Source of the DNA: Macquaria australasica
Taxonomy: Eukaryota > Chordata > Actinopteri > Centrarchiformes > Percichthyidae
Direction: 5' to 3'
Length of the DNA stretch: 64,000 nt
Assembly (NCBI GenBank): GCA_005408345.1
Contig: SEMN01000527.1
Location: 176,001 to 240,000 of the forward strand
Under the pieces are notes generated by a model. That model was not told the DNA's origin. It searched no databases and saw nothing but the letters and a program-made list of their open reading frames with translations. The translations under genes were made by a program, and so were the position numbers. Positions 44,680 to 64,000 of this stretch are shown here, piece after piece. The stretch's first letter is position 1; every line of letters starts with the position of its first letter.

Positions 44680-46773
44680 CAGCTGTTTCAGACGCCATGA
44701 GACACCATCGCAGCTTAAGTGTCTCCGCACCAACAGGTGTCTCACCGTGCAGCTGTTTCAGACGCCATGAGACACCATCGCACCTGGAGTGTCTCCGCAC
44801 CAACAGGTGTCTCACTGTGCAGCTGTTCCAGAGAGACACCATCGCACCTGGAGTGTCTCCGCACCAACAGGTGTCTCACTGTGCAGCTGTTCCAGAGAGA
44901 CACCATTGCAGCTGAAGTGTCTCCGCACCAACAGGTGTCTCACTGTGCAGCTGTTTCAGAGAGACACCACCTCACCTGGAGTGTCTCCGCACCAACAGGT
45001 GTCTCACTGTGCAGCTGTTTCAGAGAGACACCATCGCAGCTGAAGTGTCTCCGCACCAACAGGTGTCTCACTGTGCCAGCTGTTTCAGACACCATCGGAA
45101 CTACATCGCGCCTGAAGTGTCCCGCAACAGGAATCACTGTGCAGCTGTTCAGAGAGACCTCATCGCACCCTCGTCCCGCCAGATTATCACCGTCTGGCTT
45201 CTTTCAGAGACCATCGCTGGCCTGGTCACGCTTTCCAACAGATTCACCGGTCACGGCTGTTTCAGGAGACACCATTGCGCACCTGGAGATGTCGCCAACA
45301 GGGTGTCATCACTGTCGCAGCTGTTTCAGGTTTCCTCGCATCGCACCACAGGGAGTAATCCTCGCACCAACAGGTGTCTCACCGTGCAACTGTTCAGAGA
45401 CACCATCGCACCTGGAGTGTCTCCGCACCAACAGGTGTCTCACCGTGCAGCTGTTCCAGAGAGACACCATCGCAGCTGAAGTGTCTCCGCACCAACAGGT
45501 GTCTCACCGTGCAGCTGTTCCAGAGAGACACCATCGCACCTGGAGTGTCTCCGCACCAACAGGTGTCTCACCGTGCAGCTGTTTCAGAGAGACACCATCG
45601 CACCTGGAGTGTCTCCGCACCAACAGGTGTCTCACCGTGCAGCTGTTGCAGAGAGACACCATCGCACCTGGAGTGTCTCCGCACCAACAGGTGTCTCACC
45701 GTGCAGCTGTTCCAGAGAGACACCACCTCACCTGGAGTGTCTCCGCACCAACAGGTGTCTCACTGTGCAGCTGTTCCAGAGAGACACCATCGCACCTGAA
45801 GTGTCTCCGCACCAACAGGTGTCTCACCGTGCAGCTGTTCCAGAGAGACACCACCTCACCTGGAGTGTCTCCGCACCAACAGGTGCAGCTGTTTCAGAGA
45901 GACACCATCGCACCTGGAGTGTCTCCGCACCAACAGGTGTCTCACCGTGCAGCTGTTCCAGAGAGACACCACCTCACCTGGAGTGTCTCCGCACCAACAG
46001 GTGTCTCACCGTGCAGCTGTTCCAGAGAGACACCACCTCACCTGGAGTGTCTCCGCACCAACAGGTGTCTCACCGTGCAGCTGTTCCAGAGAGACACCAT
46101 CGCACCTGGAGTGTCTCCGCACCAACAGGTGTCTCACCGTGCAGCTGTTCCAGAGAGACACCATCGCAGCTGAAGTGTCTCCGCACCAACAGGTGTCTCA
46201 CCGTGCAGCTGTTCCAGAGAGACACCATCGCACCTGAAGTGTCTCCGCACCAACAGGTGTCTCACCGTGCAGCTGTTTCAGAGAGACACCATCGCACCTG
46301 GAGTGTCTCCGCACCAACAGGTGTCTCACCGCAGTTGTTCCAGGAGACACCACCTCACCTGAGTGTCTCCTGACCAACAGGTGTCTCTTTCACCGTGCAG
46401 CTGTTCCAGAGAGACACCACCTCACCTGGAGTGTCTCCGCACCAACAGGTGTCTCACCGTGCAGCTGTTTCAGAGAGACACCATCGCACCTGAAGTGTCT
46501 CCGCACCAACAGGTGTCTCACCGTGCAGCTGTTCCAGAGAGACACCACCTCACCTGGAGTGTCTCCGCACCAACAGGTGTCTCACTGTGCAGCTGTTCCA
46601 GAGAGACACCACCTCACCTGAAGTGTCTCCGCACCAACAGGTGTCTCACCGTGCAGCTGTTCCAGAGAGACACCATCGCACCTGAAGTGTCTCCGCACCA
46701 ACAGGTGTCTCACTGTGCAGCTGTTCCAGAGAGACACCACCTCACCTGGAGTGTCTCCGCACCAACAGGTGTC
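44680..46773. repeat. 64-bp-period minisatellite, about 32 copies
   Basis: Tandem units of 64 bp, each containing gagacacc, a cacctggagtgtctccgcac segment, then caacaggtgtctcac and gtgcagctgtt. The first two units carry a 6-bp insertion, one unit near 45,880 is shortened, and a block at about 45,073-45,372 is degenerate. Three interchangeable variants occur in the gagacacc-N region (atcgcacctgg, cctcacctgg, atcgcagctga). Because 64 mod 3 is 1 and no phase has a stop on the plus strand, a 484-codon open frame runs through it; it has no start context or homology and is not taken as a gene. The array lies just inside intron 1 of dcaf1. Confidence 0.95.
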
Positions 46774-46988
46774 CTCCGGCCGGGACGGCGGGCTCCTCGG
46801 CCGCTGCCCACAGCAGCTCAGCTAACGCGGCAACAAGGAGACACTTGTGAAACTGGGCTAACTTGCCTAACTTCCCGCGGACTCGCGGTCCACGTGCCCG
46901 TCCTCTCGGCATTGCAGCCCCCGGTGGACGTTGCGGTGCGTTCAGGTGCTGCCTCATGTCACAGCTTCTGTTTAACCGTCACACTCAC

Positions 46989-47190
46989 CTGGAGACGCGA
47001 TCCTCGCTTCAGCTCGTCGTGTGTACAAAGTCCGCTAAATGTTGCCGTAAAGAAGTAAACGAAACACCGTTTAAGGGCTTAAAGTCAACGTTCAAGGAAA
47101 AAAAAGTTTCACGTTTATTTTCAAACTTCTCCCGGCGGCTGCACGCTACGTCACAGAACGAGTCGACGTTGGATGACGAAAGACGCCGAA
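46989..47190 (-). other. dcaf1: dcaf1 non-coding exon 1 (5' UTR)
   Basis: On the minus strand a consensus donor (ctccag|gtgagt) ends at 46,989 inside a CpG-rich island spanning about 46,770-47,190. There is no in-frame start that joins exon 2, whose ATG lies just after its acceptor, so this is best read as a non-coding first exon. The 5' limit is approximate and is set by the upstream ZNF143-type motif. Confidence 0.65.
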
Positions 47191-47195
47191 CCTCC

Positions 47196-47212
47196 TGATG
47201 GGACTTGTAGTT
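47196..47212 (-). promoter_or_regulatory. ZNF143/STAF-type promoter motif for dcaf1
   Basis: The minus strand reads AACTACAAGTCCCATCA, matching the extended ZNF143/STAF site ACTACAANTCCCA found in many housekeeping promoters. It lies about 200 nt upstream of the exon 1 donor and within the edge of the CpG-rich island, as expected for a core-promoter site. The site is followed directly by the tail of a LINE relic. Confidence 0.6.
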
Positions 47213-47214
47213 AG

Positions 47215-49440
47215 AAGTAGTACTAGTAGTATTTTTAGTAGTAGTAGTAGTATTTTATTCAGTCATCATATATAATACACTATGTACAATATAAACAGTA
47301 TAAACAACCCAACAGTCTGTGTGTTAATAAAAGACTGAACAGACTCAGACAGAAGCAAAAAGCTTATATTTACCAAACCTACATTTTCTCTTTAAGCCTC
47401 CAAAAAGAAAAACTAAAGGAAAAGAATCGTTCACACAACCCTCAAAAATAACTTTGTAAACCATTCTTTTAAAAACCAAAAGCAAATTACACATTTTCAA
47501 ATGTATATTAGCATTTTTCCATAATTTAACCCCAACAATAGAAACACGTCTCCTTTTAATCCCTTTTTTAGCTTTTTGTATTATAAACTTACAAACACCT
47601 CAAATCAGATTTGCTCTCCCGTGTGGAAGAACACTTTTGTTTCAGTCTGGGAGTGACTTTGATTTAGCTTTGAACATTATTTGCATCATTTTATAATATA
47701 ACAAATCCTTAAATTTCATAATATGAGAATTTATAATCAGTGGATTAGTGTGATCATAATAATCAGCCTTATTAATAATACGTATGGCTCCTTATTGTAG
47801 GGAAACTATTGAATTTATAATTGTTTTAAAAGTCGACCCCACATTTCCACACAGTACGACATGTAAGGAAGTATAAGTGAGCAATAATGTACAAGGCCTT
47901 ATAATTTAATATATCCCTAGATTTATACAGAATTGTTATTGATTTTTAAATTTTTCCTTTGATATAATCAATATGTTGTTTCCATGTTAGTTTATGAAAA
48001 AAAACTCTTTCAATTTCAACATCACAGATTTTTAATTTAATATCAATTTCTTTTCGATTTCCAGAAACCATAAATTTAGTTTTCTTAATATTAAGAGACA
48101 ATTTATTAACATCAAACCAAGTTTTGAGGATTTCCAGCTTCCTTTCAATAACAAACAATTGTTCCTTTAAAATCTTCCCAGAGTAAAATAAATTTGTATC
48201 GTCTGCAAAAATTACAAACTTTAAAAAATCAGTAACATTGCAAATATGATTAAGATAAACAGTTTTGGACCAATCACGGATCCCTGGGGTTCTCCACAGG
48301 TGACCTTCCTAAATCCTGACAGCATCATTCATTTGAACACATTGCTGTCTATCTTCTAAGTAGCTTTTCAGCCCAGAGTGAGTTATATCTCTTATCCCAT
48401 ACTTCTCCAATTTTCTCAATAATTTACTGTGATCTGTAGATCAATATAAATACCAATAGAACACTCTTCATGTTCAACTGCCTTTGTTATTTCTTCTACC
48501 ATCTCCATTACTGCACAGGTAGTTGTTTTCTTCCTAAATCCATCCTGTTGTTCACTAAGTAGTTTATATTTATCAATGTAAAGATCCAATTGTTTCACAA
48601 ATAATTTCTCTAGAATTTTTGAAAATTGAGGAAATGATTCTGGTCTATAGTTGTCCATGTGGTGCTTATCTCCATTTTTAAATATTGGAATTACCTTTGC
48701 TAATGTCATATTATCAGGAAAAACACCTCCCTGAAAAGACTGATTATAAAGGTCAGAGGTCTTACAAAAGAATCAATTACTTCTTTAATTATTACCATGT
48801 CAAGAGAATTTATATCAGTTGATCTTTTGTTTTTGAATTTTCTTACAATTTCAATTATATCAGTTTCATTTACCCCACAAAGGAACATAGAACTGATATT
48901 TCTATTAATCACATTATTAAACAAATCTTTTTTGTCAGTAGGTGCAGCAATGTTTTTGGCCAAAGTAGTGCCAACACTCACAAAATAATCACTGAAACCA
49001 TCAACAATGCTTTAAATTGTCCACTGCAGCATCAGAGATATTCAAAAAATAACTTGGAAATTCAGATTTATACCATCTATTTCTAACAATATGATTGATT
49101 ACTTTCCAAGTCCTTTGGATGTTATTTTTACTGTCTTCGAATATTTTATTGTAGTTTTCCTTCTTCTGTAATCTCATAATGGAGATCAGTTTATTCTTAT
49201 ACAACTTATATTTTCCTTCAGTTTCACTGGTTCTCAATTGTAAAAATTTCTTATGAAGTAGATTTTTCTTGTTGCAGACCTTTAGTCATCCATGACTTTT
49301 CTTTATATTTATCTTTCACCAGCACTTTCTAATAGGACAATGTTTATTATACAACTCTAAGAATGGAAACAAAAAAGCATCGTAGGCCTGATTAGGATCA
49401 ACACACACCTCGTCCCACTTATAATTTAATTTAATTTAAA
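47215..49440 (-). mobile_element. decayed non-LTR retrotransposon (LINE) with RT fragments
   Basis: Minus-strand frames, broken by several frameshifts and stops, carry reverse-transcriptase blocks in order: a linker (about 49,237-49,001), KNIAAPTDKKDLFNNVINRN (48,981-48,706), AKVIPIFKNGDKHHMDNYRP with FSKILEKLFVKQLD (48,709-48,416), KLEKYGIRDITHSGLKSYLE (about 48,400-48,340), the catalytic FADD box at 48,209-48,198, then LKTWFDVNKLSLNIKKTKFM (48,158-47,946). The pattern is that of the Jockey/CR1/Rex-like group. It ends beside the dcaf1 promoter at a short TAG-triplet run. No intact ORF1 or endonuclease was seen. It is a pseudogene copy and cannot be active. Confidence 0.85.
47219..47260. repeat. 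TAG/CTA triplet run at LINE 3' end
   Basis: Interrupted repeats of agtagtagt next to the end of the LINE relic. Several LINE families end in short microsatellite tails, which fits its location; it could also be an independent microsatellite. Confidence 0.6.
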
Positions 49441-50580
49441 GACTCACTTACACCAAATGAACATTTAACATTCAAATTATGTAAGATCACAAAAAATATG
49501 TGATCTTGATGAAAGTTTTCTCACTTTGGAAGAATGTATTGTTTGGTCTCCTGGAAGATAATACACAGAAAAACACGCATGTGCACGATTAATCTTATTA
49601 TAATGGCCAAATTCCATATCCATAAATGTAGTTAAACTATGCTTAATTGCCTTTAGCAACCAGTTCCAACAATACATGTATTCCATTCAACACTCTATAA
49701 AACAAAGTCCACTTACTACCACTTTAACCACATCTCACTGTCTTCATCAGCAGATGGAGTTTGAGATGCATTTAAATGCTCCTGAAAAAGCAAGTGGATC
49801 TTCAACTTTAAACTTTTCGCCCATGTACAATATTGTCTGACAAGTAGGTTACTGATATTTGGACAGTACAACAGTAATAAAATCAAAGCCTCTGTTGTTG
49901 GTTATATAAAGATATTTTTGTAAATTACAGCTACGTGGGGAGCCACATGCTGTATTAATCACAATATATTTCTACTTTTGTATTTTTTTACCTTTTCAGA
50001 AGTTTATGTATGAGGAAAAAGTTAAAATGCAGTTTAATTATCAGTATCTGCAATAATACCTCCAGTTTAGCTGAAAACACTTGTCCTCCTTAGTGTATGA
50101 GATTGGTACACTTCCCGTCAATGAATTAGGAACTACAAAGAGAACTACAAACAAGTGCAATCCGTTTATTGAATCTTTTGGACATAAATGCATCCTGCTT
50201 TCACTGAGAAAAATAGTCAGTTTATTCCATCTGCACAATTTGAATGTTTTGGCTTGCACCTGTTTTCAGATGCTTGTTGAAAAAAAAATTGCCCTACAAA
50301 CAGAGCAGCAACGCTCTGTATTTACTTACAAGGTTATGTGACCCACATTTAAAACAGTCAAGCACTCATATCAACCAAAGAGCTGCCAGTCTCCTGCCAA
50401 CAGGGTTCCTGCACGTCCCATTTCAAACTGTGGTCCCTTTACAAAGTCCTGGATACCTGAAGATTATGTTCAATGTTCAGAAATAGATCACTCTAGACCT
50501 CATGAGAATAACGGTTACTCCTCACTAACATCGACTCTGATCTCTGACTTCGCTGTAGCAGGTGGCAAACTAACATATTC
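49441..50580. other. intergenic region between LINE relic and smpd4 3' end
   Basis: AT-rich DNA without recognisable exons. Its right half may be smpd4 3' UTR up to the AATAAA hexamers at 50,165-50,226. Confidence 0.5.
50165..50226 (-). terminator. candidate smpd4 polyadenylation signals
   Basis: Two AATAAA hexamers on the minus strand (50,226-50,221 and 50,170-50,165) lie about 740-800 nt past the stop codon. If they are used, the 3' UTR contains the hAT-like element at 50,581-50,830. Transcript ends are not visible in DNA alone. Confidence 0.35.
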
Positions 50581-50830
50581 GAGCTGCAACGATTAGTCAA
50601 TAAGGCGATCGACAGAAACTTTAGTGACTATTTTGATGATTGATTAATCGCTTTAAGTCATCTTTTAAGTAAAAGATCTAAACATTGAATATTTGGGGGT
50701 TTAAGACTGTTGGTTGCAAAAATAAGACATTTGATGACTTTGGCCCGTCACAATCTCTTAATTTTCCTTAACTCAAGAAAATAATTGGCAGATTAATCAA
50801 TCATGAAAATAATCGTTAGTTGCAGCCCTA
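50581..50830. mobile_element. hAT-like MITE, copy in smpd4 3' region
   Basis: About 250 bp with terminal agctgcaacgattagtca and cgttagttgcagccct, which are imperfect inverted repeats, and the internal gattaatcg words typical of an abundant teleost non-autonomous element. This is the most complete of five related copies in the window. Confidence 0.7.
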
Positions 50831-50964
50831 AATAAATACACTGCATGGAACCACTCAACACTTGCTTCATTAGTTTCCACACATTTTTTCAACATTCAAA
50901 GCTGGAATTGATCACATTCATTGTGTGTATTTTCCCTGTAATGTGCAGGAACCCTGTTTCTCGG

Positions 50965-64000
<13,036 letters not shown>

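Larger units (their letters stand above)
43010..46988 (-). other. dcaf1: dcaf1 intron 1
   Basis: The first intron contains, from its 5' end, the 64-bp minisatellite (44,680-46,773), a long TA run (44,390-44,454) and about 1.3 kb of unremarkable AT-rich DNA. Its 3' end is a long pyrimidine tract on the sense strand before exon 2. No other exon was recognised. Confidence 0.7.

Noticed and set aside
44719..46173. 484-codon plus-strand open frame
   Set aside because: It is entirely minisatellite, stop-free only because the 64-bp unit lacks stops in all phases. No domain, no splice context, antisense inside dcaf1 intron 1.
44680..46773. CRISPR-like array
   Set aside because: The 64-bp units are contiguous, with no unique spacers, in a vertebrate intron.
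47946..49237. active reverse transcriptase gene
   Set aside because: The frame is broken by several shifts and stops, and no endonuclease or ORF1 was found; only an old LINE copy.

Overview
The window is genomic DNA from a bony fish, probably a percomorph teleost. The evidence is compact spliced genes with vertebrate protein families, abundant CA/GA/TA microsatellites, and many short DNA-transposon relics (hAT-like, TTAA-flanked MITEs), LINE tails and a tRNA-derived SINE of kinds common in teleosts. There are no prokaryotic genes, operons, rRNA genes or CRISPR arrays. Most long open frames are readthrough of simple repeats.

Three protein-coding genes can be read, all on the minus strand. (1) dock3: only its first coding exon (13,339-13,375) is here; the gene runs off the left edge, so bases 1-13,338 are its first intron. 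(2) dcaf1 (VprBP): essentially complete, with a non-coding exon 1 ending at 46,989 and 29 coding exons from 43,003 to 22,167. I assembled every exon from splice sites; the phases close and give about 1,616 codons (human protein about 1,507). (3) smpd4 (neutral sphingomyelinase 3): 17 exons from 64,000 to 50,965 encode about 760 residues, ending in the membrane-anchor exon; the 5' end lies beyond the right edge.

Layout: 1-13.3 kb, dock3 intron 1 (microsatellites, a 0.6-kb tandem duplication, transposon fragments); 13.3-14.3 kb, dock3 first exon and GC-rich upstream region; 14.3-22 kb, intergenic, with a 0.54-kb direct duplication and a 0.8-kb TTAA-flanked MITE; 22-47.2 kb, dcaf1, with a 2.1-kb 64-bp-period minisatellite in intron 1; 47.2-49.4 kb, a decayed non-LTR retrotransposon abutting the dcaf1 promoter; 50-64 kb, smpd4.

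The genes are functionally independent as far as known: a Rac guanine-nucleotide exchange factor, a substrate receptor of the CUL4-DDB1 ubiquitin ligase, and an ER/nuclear-envelope sphingomyelinase-family protein. DOCK3 and DCAF1 are also near neighbours in human 3p21, which supports both identifications. I found no new enzymatic or defence system. The most unusual signals are an interleaved perfect inverted repeat (32,334-32,423), the E-box-rich hairpin-forming minisatellite beside the dcaf1 promoter, an in-frame 96-bp cryptic exon candidate (38,542-38,637), an unusual dcaf1 C-terminal exon, and a helicase-like transposon fragment (33,661-34,135).
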